From an uncultured Verrucomicrobiales bacterium (GTDB taxonomy: Bacteria; Verrucomicrobiota; Verrucomicrobiae; Limisphaerales; CANJSG01), in contig CAMLMI010000185.1 of NCBI GenBank assembly GCA_946480965.1, positions 1 through 8,675 of the forward strand: a stretch of DNA of 8,675 nt, in the 5' to 3' direction. The notes under the pieces are model-generated. The model was given only the letters and a program-made list of their open reading frames with translations. It was not told where the DNA came from and made no database searches. A program made the position numbers and the translations under genes. Of the stretch, positions 1 through 5,751 are shown piece by piece (position 1 is the first letter of the stretch; each line of letters begins with the position of its first letter).

Positions 1-16
1 TGACGTCGGTGCTCAT
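1..16 (-). CDS. dasR: DasR start, GntR-family regulator (5' fragment only)
   Basis: Read on the minus strand, an ATG at 16-14 opens a frame giving Met-Ser-Thr-Asp-Val before the window ends. This matches the N-terminus I recall for Streptomyces DasR, the GntR/HutC-type repressor that senses glucosamine-6-phosphate and controls chitin and N-acetylglucosamine use. Five codons alone prove nothing. The call rests on context: the gene is divergent from a dasA-like lipoprotein and the space between carries DasR-type operators, which is the known dasR-dasA arrangement. A purine-rich stretch lies just upstream of the ATG on the minus strand. The rest of the gene lies outside the window. Confidence 0.7.
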
Positions 17-52
17 GCTCCGCCTTCCCGGCTCCTCGTGGCGTGATCCCTC

Positions 53-81
53 TGTATACCTCTGCGCGCCCCGCTGGTCTA
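53..81 (-). promoter_or_regulatory. Candidate dasR promoter
   Basis: On the minus strand, TATACA (58-53) is a good -10 hexamer. A TAGACC hexamer (81-76) sits 17 bases upstream as a weak -35. The predicted transcript would have a leader of roughly 30 bases before the dasR ATG. The -35 lies inside the operator at 73-88, which fits autorepression by DasR. The assignment is by pattern only. Confidence 0.4.
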
Positions 82-88
82 GTCCACG
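73..88. promoter_or_regulatory. DasR operator (dre) in front of dasR
   Basis: GCTGGTCTAGTCCACG matches the 16-base dre consensus (ASTGGTCTAGACCAST type) at 13 of 16 positions. It is a near-perfect inverted repeat around CTAG. It overlaps the candidate -35 of dasR, so DasR bound here would block its own promoter. Confidence 0.7.
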
Positions 89-122
89 GAGGAGTCTCCG
101 CCGGTCCGCCTCGGGAGGGCGC

Positions 123-138
123 AGTGGTCTACCCGAAG
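123..138. promoter_or_regulatory. Weak half-site of DasR operator type
   Basis: AGTGGTCTACCCGAAG has a perfect left half (AGTGGTCTA), but the right half is largely lost (11 of 16 overall). It lies between the two stronger operators. It may be a low-affinity auxiliary site or chance. Confidence 0.3.
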
Positions 139-235
139 AGTGTGGCTCAACCGCGCGGTTTTCGCTGGCTTATTACATAAAGGTTCCTGCATATGTAGGT
201 CGCATAACGGCTGGTGAGAGGGGGTTCGAGCACCC

Positions 236-241
236 TTGACA
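236..241 (+). promoter_or_regulatory. Candidate -35 box of the dasA promoter
   Basis: TTGACA is a perfect -35 hexamer oriented toward dasA. No convincing -10 is seen at 16-18 bases; the best is an AAGCTC-like hexamer near 260. The strong operator at 272-287 lies just downstream, where the transcript would start. A repressor there would block the promoter. Confidence 0.35.
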
Positions 242-246
242 CGGCG

Positions 247-262
247 AATGGTCTGAGCCAAG
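247..262. promoter_or_regulatory. Degenerate DasR operator-like site
   Basis: AATGGTCTGAGCCAAG keeps TGGTCT and CCA of the dre consensus but only 10 of 16 positions. It sits between the candidate dasA -35 and the strong operator, so it could help cooperative binding. Support is weak. Confidence 0.25.
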
Positions 263-271
263 CTCCGGCGT

Positions 272-300
272 ACTGGTCTACACCATTGGTCCAGGTCCTG
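272..300. promoter_or_regulatory. Main DasR operator (dre) of dasA, with an overlapping second site
   Basis: ACTGGTCTACACCATT (272-287) matches the dre consensus at 14 of 16 positions. A second, poorer copy (285-300, beginning ATTGGTCCAGG, 9 of 16) overlaps its last three bases, giving a tandem. In Streptomyces, DasR represses dasA through such sites and is released by amino-sugar phosphates. The position about 100 bases before the dasA start, close behind a TTGACA box, suits a repressor site. Confidence 0.72.
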
Positions 301-384
301 GCCCCATGGGCGGTACGTCTGTCACCGCGGGGAGCAGGGGGGTTTGTGGCATCCCTGAGCAATGGCATCCCTGAGGAGGGTGGC

Positions 385-750
385 GTGAAGAGGAAGCTGA
401 CGACCGCGATCTGTGTCGCGGGCATGATGGTCTCCATCGCGGCGTGCGGGGGCGGCGAGAAGAAGAGCTCGGACACCGGCGCCGACACCAAGGAGCTGAC
501 GGTCTGGCTCACGGTCGACGCGCAGAACAACTGGCCGGAGCTGGTCAAGGCCGCCGACGCGGCGATCGAGAAGAAGCACCCCGGCATCACGATCACGCAC
601 GAGTACTACGGCTGGCCCGACAAGAACGCCAAGCTCGACGCCGTCCTCGCCACCGACAAGGCCCCCGACGTGGTCGAGATGGGCAACACGGAGATGCTCG
701 CCTACATGGTCAAGGGCGCCTTCGCCCCCCTGGACCAGGCGAAGTTCGAG
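385..750 (+). CDS. dasA: DasA-like sugar-binding lipoprotein, truncated at a chimeric junction
   Basis: This is the N-terminal part (about 122 residues) of an extracytoplasmic solute-binding protein of an ABC sugar transporter. In Streptomyces, DasA feeds chitobiose (GlcNAc2) to DasBC. The GTG at 385 is chosen because GAGGAGGG (373-380) sits five bases upstream. The start gives a classic lipoprotein signal: Lys/Arg-rich tip, hydrophobic stretch, then the lipobox Ile-Ala-Ala-Cys with Cys21 as the lipidated residue, followed by a Gly/Lys/Ser/Asp linker. The segments LTVWLTVD, ITHEYYGWPDK and APDVVEMGNTE are typical of family-1 sugar-binding proteins. Third codon positions are almost all G or C, as in Streptomyces and unlike the frame downstream. 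After about residue 122 (AKFE) the reading passes in frame into an adenylate cyclase, so the C-terminal two thirds are missing. Identity as DasA rests on the lipoprotein, the operators and the dasR start together. Confidence 0.8.
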
Positions 751-760
751 GCGGATCGCA
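745..760. other. Chimeric junction between actinobacterial and verrucomicrobial-type DNA
   Basis: Upstream of here the frame encodes a DasA-like binding protein with extreme GC third positions. Downstream it encodes the middle of a CHASE2 sensor domain with more relaxed codon use. Neither domain is complete: the binding protein lacks its C-terminus, and the CHASE2 part lacks its N-terminal membrane anchor. The change falls at or just after the Glu codon at 748-750. A GATC lies at 754-757, which could mark a restriction-ligation site (Sau3AI/MboI type), although GATC is common by chance. The exact base cannot be fixed from sequence alone. Confidence 0.8.
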
Positions 761-2358
761 TCGTGGTTCCGGGCGTGGGTGGCAACACGAACACCTACTT
801 CATCCATCTGGATGCGGAAGGGAACTACTCCTACAACGACGACGAAGGACGGACCGTGTCCTTCGGGGCCAAGCCCTTCGAGTCGATCCGGGTCTGGCAC
901 ATGGGTATCCTGCTCGCGGCGCGGCGCCTTGGCTTGGATCTGTCGCGGGCGGAGGCTCGACCCAGCTCGTTGTTCCTTCCGGGCACCAACGGTGTGGACC
1001 GGACGATTCCGCTGAACGCCGACGGCACGTTTCTGATCAGTTGGCGGGCGACACTCAGCGGAGAAGGACCGCTCTTCTCGGAATCCTTTGACCGGCTCCT
1101 CGCCAAGCACCTGCTGCGCGGCATGGGTGAGCCGGTGGAGAACAGCTGGTCAAACCGTCTTGCCATCATCGGATCGAAGGCTACGGGCAACGATCTCACG
1201 GACCGGGGAGCGACGCCGCTGGCCCCCAACGACTATCTGGTGGGCAAGCACTGGAACATTGCGGACATGGTGCTGAACGGGCGTTTCATCCGAGAGCCAG
1301 CGAATTGGGTGTCCGTCGGGCTGATCGCTTTGATGGCCGTGGCAGCGGCGCTGATTACCTGGGCGTTCAAGCCCTTGGAGGCCGCGCTGGCGGTGGTCGC
1401 GCTCTGTGCGCTCTACGGGGGAATGGCGGTCTGGCTTTTCCTCGGCTGGAACCTGTGGGTGCCGATGGTTTTGCCGATGGCTGGAGGTTTGGTGGGAAAC
1501 TACGTGGCCTTGGTGACCTACCGCGTCCGGACCGAGCAGAACGAAAAGCGCCGCGTGAAGTCGGTCTTTTCCAAGATCGTCTCGCCGAACGTCGTCAACG
1601 AGCTGCTGGGCAGCGAAAGCCTCCGCCTAGGCGGGACGCGCAGAAAGGTGACCGTCTATTTTTCCGACGTGCGCGGCTTCACCGCGTTCATGGACGCGAG
1701 AGAGAAGGAGACCGAGGCCCACATCCGCGACCATGGGCTGGTGGGCGATGCGGCCGATGCCTATCGGGACGAACAGGCGGACAAGAACCTGCGCACGATC
1801 AATTCTTATCTTGCGACCATCGCCGACACCGTGAAACGCCACGATGGCACGCTCGACAAATATATGGGCGATTGCGTGATGGCGTTCTGGGGAGCGCCGA
1901 TGGCGCAGGACGACAGCGCGCTGAGAGCGGTCCGGGCCGCGATCGAATCGCAGCGTGCCATCGAGGCGTTGAACGAGCTCTCGCGCGGCGAGAACGTGCG
2001 GCGCGAAGAGGAGAATCGCCAACGGGTCGCCAATGGTCTGCCACCTCTCCCCCAACTGCCGGAGATCTCGCTGGGCACCGGCATCAACACGGGCTTCGTG
2101 ACGGTGGGGTTGATGGGGTCCGACGCCCATATCCTGAACTACACGGTGTTCGGCGGAGAGGTGAACCTGGCCAGCCGTCTGGAAGGTTTCTCCGGCCGGG
2201 GGCGCATCATCATCGGCGAGGCCACCTACCGTGAGCTCCAGCGGACCGAGGCGTCCTTGGCCGCGACGTGTGTCGCGGTGGAGGTGCAGGGGTTGAAGGG
2301 GTTCTCGGGTGGTATCCGCGCCTACGAGGTGCCTTGGAAGCAGCCCAAGCCGGCGTGA
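751..2358 (+). CDS. CHASE2-domain adenylate cyclase, N-terminus missing
   Basis: Membrane-bound class III nucleotide cyclase, expected to make cAMP from ATP in response to an extracytoplasmic signal. From the junction to about 1290 lies the C-terminal part of a CHASE2 sensor (hallmarks: GVDRTIPLN, a late LAIIGSKATGNDLTDRG stretch, VGKHWNIADMVLNGRF). Three membrane segments follow (about 1306-1370, 1378-1440, 1441-1515), then the cyclase domain (about 1555-2340). The metal-binding Asp residues are in FSDVRGFT (1666-1668) and KYMGD (1870-1872). The Lys of DKYMGD and the Thr of YTVFGG fit a bacterial ATP-specific site, and the transition-state Asn and Arg are in NLASRLE (2164-2166, 2176-2178). 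All catalytic residues are present, so the enzyme should be active. The usual GD-x-VN motif reads GGEVN here. Two insertions lengthen the domain. The true start lies on DNA not in the window; the first ~150-200 residues are absent. Confidence 0.85.
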   Translation, partial: ADRIVVPGVGGNTNTYFIHLDAEGNYSYNDDEGRTVSFGAKPFESIRVWHMGILLAARRLGLDLSRAEARPSSLFLPGTNGVDRTIPLNADGTFLISWRATLSGEGPLFSESFDRLLAKHLLRGMGEPVENSWSNRLAIIGSKATGNDLTDRGATPLAPNDYLVGKHWNIADMVLNGRFIREPANWVSVGLIALMAVAAALITWAFKPLEAALAVVALCALYGGMAVWLFLGWNLWVPMVLPMAGGLVGNYVALVTYRVRTEQNEKRRVKSVFSKIVSPNVVNELLGSESLRLGGTRRKVTVYFSDVRGFTAFMDAREKETEAHIRDHGLVGDAADAYRDEQADKNLRTINSYLATIADTVKRHDGTLDKYMGDCVMAFWGAPMAQDDSALRAVRAAIESQRAIEALNELSRGENVRREEENRQRVANGLPPLPQLPEISLGTGINTGFVTVGLMGSDAHILNYTVFGGEVNLASRLEGFSGRGRIIIGEATYRELQRTEASLAATCVAVEVQGLKGFSGGIRAYEVPWKQPKPA

Positions 2359-2362
2359 TCTG

Positions 2363-2389
2363 GACATGTTCCCCGGGGCGCAACATGTC
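2363..2389. repeat. 27-base inverted repeat between cyclase and coaD
   Basis: GACATGTT (2363-2370) and AACATGTC (2382-2389) are perfect 8-base inverted arms around an 11-base centre containing CCCCGGGG. It begins four bases after the cyclase stop. No T-run follows, so it is a poor Rho-independent terminator. The right arm abuts the -35 region of the candidate coaD promoter, so it may be an operator for a dimeric regulator. It could also act as an mRNA 3' end hairpin. Confidence 0.55.
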
Positions 2390-2417
2390 GTGCAAACCCC
2401 GGCCCGCTTGCTAGCGT
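2390..2417 (+). promoter_or_regulatory. Candidate coaD promoter, leaderless type
   Basis: TAGCGT (2412-2417) fits a TANNNT -10 box and ends seven bases before the coaD ATG, so transcription would begin at or next to the A of the ATG. The -35 is poor (GTGCAA at 2390-2395 with a 16-base spacer). No Shine-Dalgarno sequence is present. Confidence 0.45.
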
Positions 2418-2424
2418 GGCTCCC

Positions 2425-2910
2425 ATGCGGACGGTCATTTATCCCGGCAGCTTCGATCCCCTGACCAACGGCCATCTCGACGTGATCGAACGGGCGGCGC
2501 GGCTCTTTGACCGCGTGGTCGTGGCCGTAGCCCACAACGACGCCAAGGCTCCCATGTTCTCGATGCGGGAGCGTGTGGACCTGGTGCGGCAGTCGGTGGA
2601 AGACATGGGCAATGTGGAGGCGGACGGATTCGAGGGCCTGTTGGTGAACTACGTGGAACGGCGCGGAGCCCAGGCAGTGATCCGTGGATTGCGCGCCGTG
2701 TCGGACTTCGAGTTCGAGTTCCAGCTCGCGTTGATGAACCGCAAGCTCAACGAGCGGGTCGAGACCCTGTTCATGATGCCGAAGGAAACCTACACCTTCG
2801 TCAGCTCGCGATTGGTGAAAGAGATCGCTCGACTGGGCGGCGATGTGACGCAATTTGTCCCTGCAAAAGTGGTTGCCGCCATGAACCAAAAAATCGGGAG
2901 GACCCCATGA
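2425..2910 (+). CDS. coaD: Phosphopantetheine adenylyltransferase
   Basis: CoaD catalyses the fourth step of coenzyme A synthesis in the cytoplasm: ATP + 4'-phosphopantetheine gives dephospho-CoA + pyrophosphate. The 161-residue length is normal (the E. coli enzyme has about 159). The N-terminus YPGSFDPLTNGH carries the nucleotidyltransferase T/HxGH motif (Thr14-His17). Further family signatures are VIRGLRAVSDFEFEFQ (85-100) and the ATP-binding SSRLVKEIA (127-135). The ATG at 2425 is preferred over a GTG at 2416, because it starts the protein directly at MRTVIYPGSF as in the family and because the GTG lies inside the -10 box. It overlaps yceD by four bases (ATGA), so the two are translationally coupled. 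Its product supplies CoA for the acyl enzymes downstream. Confidence 0.96.
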   Translation: MRTVIYPGSFDPLTNGHLDVIERAARLFDRVVVAVAHNDAKAPMFSMRERVDLVRQSVEDMGNVEADGFEGLLVNYVERRGAQAVIRGLRAVSDFEFEFQLALMNRKLNERVETLFMMPKETYTFVSSRLVKEIARLGGDVTQFVPAKVVAAMNQKIGRTP

Positions 2911-3401
2911 AACTGCTGCAAGTCAACCTGAGGCATTTGGAAACCAAGAATGTCGAGCTGTCCGGGGAAGTGTCCCCGGAGGAGCTCGATCTGGGAGTGA
3001 ACGACGAGCTCGTCCATCTGGTGCAGCCCGTCGAAGTCGATCTGGAAGTCCAGCGGCTCGAAGATTCGCTCCTCGCCCGCGGAGCCGTCCGGGTGGTCCT
3101 CTCCTGCGAGTGCGCGCGCTGCCTGAAACCGTTCGAGATGCCGCTGGATCTGGAGCCATACGACCTGCTGGTTCCCTTGGCCGGAGAAGATGCGGTGGTC
3201 CCGGACAACGATTCTGTGGACTTGACTCCATTTTTGCGGGAAGACATTTTGCTCGGGTTTCCGCAGCATCCGCTGTGTGAATCCGATTGCGGTGGATTGG
3301 CCCGCAAGCAGACCGACCCAGCCAATCAATCCGAAGCGGACAGTTTGAAGACGGAAGTGCCGTCTTCGGTGTGGTCCGAGTTGAACAAGTTAAAATTTTA
3401 A
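2907..3401 (+). CDS. yceD: YceD / DUF177 family protein
   Basis: A 164-residue cytoplasmic protein of the DUF177/YceD family. The family is almost always encoded directly before rpmF and is linked to 23S rRNA accumulation or large-subunit assembly. Its signature is a cysteine pair in CARCLKPFE (Cys69, Cys72) and a second group in PLCESDCGGL (Cys124, Cys128), a plausible metal site. The N-terminal half is acidic and beta-rich, as in the family. This is the only gene of the main cluster with a clear Shine-Dalgarno sequence: GGGAGG at 2896-2901, five bases before the ATG, lying within the end of coaD. Exact biochemical activity is unknown for the family. Confidence 0.88.
   Translation: MKLLQVNLRHLETKNVELSGEVSPEELDLGVNDELVHLVQPVEVDLEVQRLEDSLLARGAVRVVLSCECARCLKPFEMPLDLEPYDLLVPLAGEDAVVPDNDSVDLTPFLREDILLGFPQHPLCESDCGGLARKQTDPANQSEADSLKTEVPSSVWSELNKLKF
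3391..3396 (+). promoter_or_regulatory. Candidate -10 box for rpmF
   Basis: TAAAAT is five of six to TATAAT and ends nine bases before the rpmF ATG. It is part of a 12-base perfect palindrome, TTAAAATTTTAA (3390-3401), that includes the yceD stop codon. It is an AT island in GC-rich DNA. No good -35 is seen, and AT-richness at a stop/start junction may simply favour initiation without a Shine-Dalgarno. Confidence 0.3.
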
Positions 3402-3405
3402 GATT

Positions 3406-3594
3406 ATGGGCGTCCCTAAGCGCAAACCATCGAAGAGCCGGCAGCGTATGCGCCGCGCCTACAACAGCGTGCTCAAGCTCCCCAGCTTGACCCCCTGCCC
3501 ACAGTGCAGCGCGCCGTTCCAGACCCACCGGGTTTGCCCCGCCTGCGGCTATTACAATGGCCGCCAGGTGATCAACATCGAAGCCATCGCCTGA
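3406..3594 (+). CDS. rpmF: Ribosomal protein bL32
   Basis: Large-subunit protein L32, 62 residues. It has the family start MGVPKRKPSKSRQRMRRA (basic, rRNA-binding) and a zinc ribbon of four cysteines: CPQC (31, 34) and CPACG (44, 47). This is the zinc-containing form, not the cysteine-free paralogue that some bacteria use under zinc starvation. It begins four bases after yceD, the usual yceD-rpmF pair. There is no Shine-Dalgarno; the 15 bases before the ATG are AT-rich. Confidence 0.96.
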   Translation: MGVPKRKPSKSRQRMRRAYNSVLKLPSLTPCPQCSAPFQTHRVCPACGYYNGRQVINIEAIA

Positions 3595-3605
3595 TCCTTC
3601 CGAGG

Positions 3606-3647
3606 GAGCGCGGTCCGGCCTGAGGCTGTTCCGCGCTCTTTTCATTT
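3606..3647 (+). terminator. Terminator or attenuator hairpin touching the plsX start
   Basis: GAGCGCGG (3606-3613) pairs perfectly with CCGCGCTC (3631-3638) across a 17-base loop. The stem is followed by TTTTCATTT (3639-3647). This is the shape of a Rho-independent terminator, with the T-run ending at the base before the plsX ATG. It would end or reduce transcription after rpmF. It could also hide the plsX start, which lacks its own Shine-Dalgarno. Confidence 0.7.
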
Positions 3648-4676
3648 ATGCGCATCGCGGTCGATGTCATGGGCGGCGACCACGGCATCGGCGTGGTCAT
3701 CGATGGGGCGCAGCAGGCGCTCGAGGCGCTTCCGCACATCGAAAACCTGCTGCTGGTGGGCCGGGAAGACGAGATCCATGCGGCGCTCCAAGCCCGTGGC
3801 ATCCGCAATGACCGCATTTCCGTCGTCCATGCGTCCGAAGTCCTGACCATGCAGGACAAGCCGATGGATGTCCTGCGCAGGAAGAAAGACTGCTCCATGG
3901 CGCGGGCCATCGGCTTGGTGCGCGACGGCAAGGCCGACGCCATCGTGTCGCGCGGCAACACCGGCGGACTCTTCACCGGCTCCACCGTGCTCTTGCGCCC
4001 CATCGAAGGGGTCAAGCGCGGGGCCATCGCCACGGTCATCCCCACCCAGCACAACGAGTTCGTGCTTTTGGACGCCGGCGCGAACATCGAGTGCCGCCCG
4101 CTGCATCTGGCCCAATTCGCCATCATGGGCAGCGTGTATGCCCGCGAGATCCTCGGCTATGAACGGCCGCGCGTGGGCGTGCTGAGCAACGGGACCGAGG
4201 AGGGCAAGGGCACCGAGCTGACCCAGGAAGCGCTGGCGTTGATCCAGAAGCTGGATCTGAATTTCATCGGCTACGTCGAAGGCCACGACCTGTTCGAGAA
4301 CAAGGTCGAGGTGGTCGTCACCGACGGCTTCGTCGGCAACATCGTCCTCAAGACCATCGAGAGCCTCGCCAAGGGCATGGTCCATTGGCTCAAGGACGAG
4401 TTCTCCAGGAATCCCAAGCGGATGTTGGGCGCGTTGCTGGCTAAGAACGCTCTGCGCTCCATCAAGCGCCGCATGGACCCCGACGCCTATGGTGGCGCGC
4501 CGTTGCTCGGTTTGAATGGCAACGTCCTCAAGGCCCACGGCTCCGCGAAGGAACGCTCCATCATGAACGCCATCCGCGTGGCCACGGAGTCCGTCCAGCA
4601 CGGCATCAACGACATTGTCCGCGCCGAAATCGCCCGCGCCCAGCAGGCTCTCCCCGCCGAAGCGACCGCCGATTGA
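3648..4676 (+). CDS. plsX: Phosphate acyltransferase PlsX
   Basis: PlsX converts acyl-ACP and phosphate to acyl-phosphate, the donor used by PlsY to start phospholipid synthesis; it acts as a peripheral membrane enzyme. The 342-residue length is normal. Family signatures are the N-terminus IAVDVMGGDHG (3-13), SRGNTGGLFTGS (101-112; usually SAGNTGA in the family), GVLSNGTEEGKGTEL (177-191) and VVTDGFVGNIVLK (223-235). The ATG at 3648 starts the protein exactly at the conserved motif, but no Shine-Dalgarno precedes it and a hairpin abuts it. It is followed directly by fabH, so the two are probably co-transcribed. Confidence 0.95.
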   Translation: MRIAVDVMGGDHGIGVVIDGAQQALEALPHIENLLLVGREDEIHAALQARGIRNDRISVVHASEVLTMQDKPMDVLRRKKDCSMARAIGLVRDGKADAIVSRGNTGGLFTGSTVLLRPIEGVKRGAIATVIPTQHNEFVLLDAGANIECRPLHLAQFAIMGSVYAREILGYERPRVGVLSNGTEEGKGTELTQEALALIQKLDLNFIGYVEGHDLFENKVEVVVTDGFVGNIVLKTIESLAKGMVHWLKDEFSRNPKRMLGALLAKNALRSIKRRMDPDAYGGAPLLGLNGNVLKAHGSAKERSIMNAIRVATESVQHGINDIVRAEIARAQQALPAEATAD

Positions 4677-4684
4677 ATTTCTCG

Positions 4685-5692
4685 ATGAATCCTTCCACGA
4701 CCTCCCAGAGCGGCCGCAGCTGTTCGATCACCGGTGCCGGCAGCTACGTCCCCGAGAAGATCCTGACCAACGCGGATCTGGAGCGCACCGTGGAGACCAG
4801 CGACGAATGGATCACCACGCGCACCGGCATCAAGGAACGCCGGATCGCCGCTGCGGATGAATTCACGTCCGACATGGCGGCCAAGGCCGCTCTCCGGGCG
4901 ATGGCCGCCGCCGGGGTCGCCGCCGAGCAGATCGACCTCATCATCGTCGCCACGATCACCCCCGACATGCTCTTCCCCTCCACCGCATGTCTGGTGCAGA
5001 TGAAGATCGGAGCCCGTCGTGCCATCGCCTTCGACATCGAAGCGGCCTGTTCCGGCTTTGCCTACGCGCTGGAGATCGGAAGGCAGTTCGTCCAGTCCGC
5101 CTCGATGCAGACGGTCCTGGTGATCGGCGCGGAGAAGCTTTCGAGCATCATCGACTGGACCGACCGCGCCACCTGCGTGCTCTTCGGCGACGGAGCCGGC
5201 GCGGCCATTCTCCAGCACCGTCCCGGCAGCCGGGGCATCCTCAGCAGCAGCCTTTGCGCGGATGGCGCGAAGGGCGAGCTGCTCTGCATGCCCGGCGGCG
5301 GCAGTCGCGTGCCGGCCACGCCCGAATCGGTCGCGGCGCGGCTCCATTACCTGCGGATGGACGGCAAGGAGACCTTCAAGAACGCCGTCAACGCCATGCT
5401 TTCCTCCGGGCTGGAGGCGATGAAGCGCGCCGGAGTCTCCATCGCCGACATCAAGCTCGTCATTCCGCACCAGGCCAACCGCCGCATCATCGACGCGGTG
5501 GGCGACAGGTTGGATGTCTCGCCGGAACAGGTGTTCGTGAACGTGGACCGTTACGGCAACACCTCGGCGGCGTCGGTTGCCATCGCGCTCGACGAAGCGG
5601 TCTCGCAAGGGCGTGTCAAACGCGGGGATCTGGTCCTCATCCTGGTCTTCGGTGCCGGGCTCACCTGGGGAGCGACCGTGCTTGAATGGTGA
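4685..5692 (+). CDS. fabH: Beta-ketoacyl-ACP synthase III
   Basis: FabH condenses acetyl-CoA with malonyl-ACP to begin fatty acid elongation. Counting from the ATG at 4685 the protein has 335 residues. The catalytic triad is complete: Cys122 in EAACSGFAYA, His262 in PHQANRR and Asn292 in GNTSAAS. The motif DEWITTRTGIKERR lies near the N-terminus and GAGLTWGA at the C-terminus. The ATG lies eight bases after the plsX stop. A TTG at 4673, overlapping that stop (TTGA), is an alternative start adding four residues. Neither has a Shine-Dalgarno, so coupling to plsX translation is likely. The plsX-fabH order is standard in bacteria. Confidence 0.95.
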   Translation: MNPSTTSQSGRSCSITGAGSYVPEKILTNADLERTVETSDEWITTRTGIKERRIAAADEFTSDMAAKAALRAMAAAGVAAEQIDLIIVATITPDMLFPSTACLVQMKIGARRAIAFDIEAACSGFAYALEIGRQFVQSASMQTVLVIGAEKLSSIIDWTDRATCVLFGDGAGAAILQHRPGSRGILSSSLCADGAKGELLCMPGGGSRVPATPESVAARLHYLRMDGKETFKNAVNAMLSSGLEAMKRAGVSIADIKLVIPHQANRRIIDAVGDRLDVSPEQVFVNVDRYGNTSAASVAIALDEAVSQGRVKRGDLVLILVFGAGLTWGATVLEW

Positions 5693-5711
5693 GCGGCTGC
5701 GGGCCGGTCGT

Positions 5712-5739
5712 TTGACGCGAAGGTCGCGGGTGATAGCTT
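5712..5739 (+). promoter_or_regulatory. Promoter of the PilZ-like/pilT pair
   Basis: TTGACG (5712-5717) and TAGCTT (5734-5739) are separated by 16 bases. This is the best -35/-10 pair in the main part of the window. The -10 ends 12 bases before the ATG at 5752, giving a leader of only a few bases. It lies in the 59-base gap after fabH and marks a new transcription unit. Confidence 0.55.
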
Positions 5740-5751
5740 GAGGCGTTCGCA

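Noticed and set aside
214..384. Upstream extension of dasA to 214
   Set aside because: It would translate through the operators. The GTG at 385 has a strong Shine-Dalgarno and begins a perfect lipoprotein signal.
385..2358. A novel lipoprotein-adenylate cyclase fusion receptor
   Set aside because: Both domains are truncated at the join, codon use changes there, and actinobacterial regulatory DNA lies upstream. A chimera is simpler.
1627..2889. Long 420-codon antisense frame on the minus strand
   Set aside because: It runs across the cyclase 3' end and coaD, is rich in His/Arg/Gly/Val as expected of GC-rich shadows, and shows no recognisable domain.
3642..4601. Long minus-strand frame opposite plsX
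   Set aside because: Its composition mirrors the plsX codons. PlsX itself is complete and well supported.
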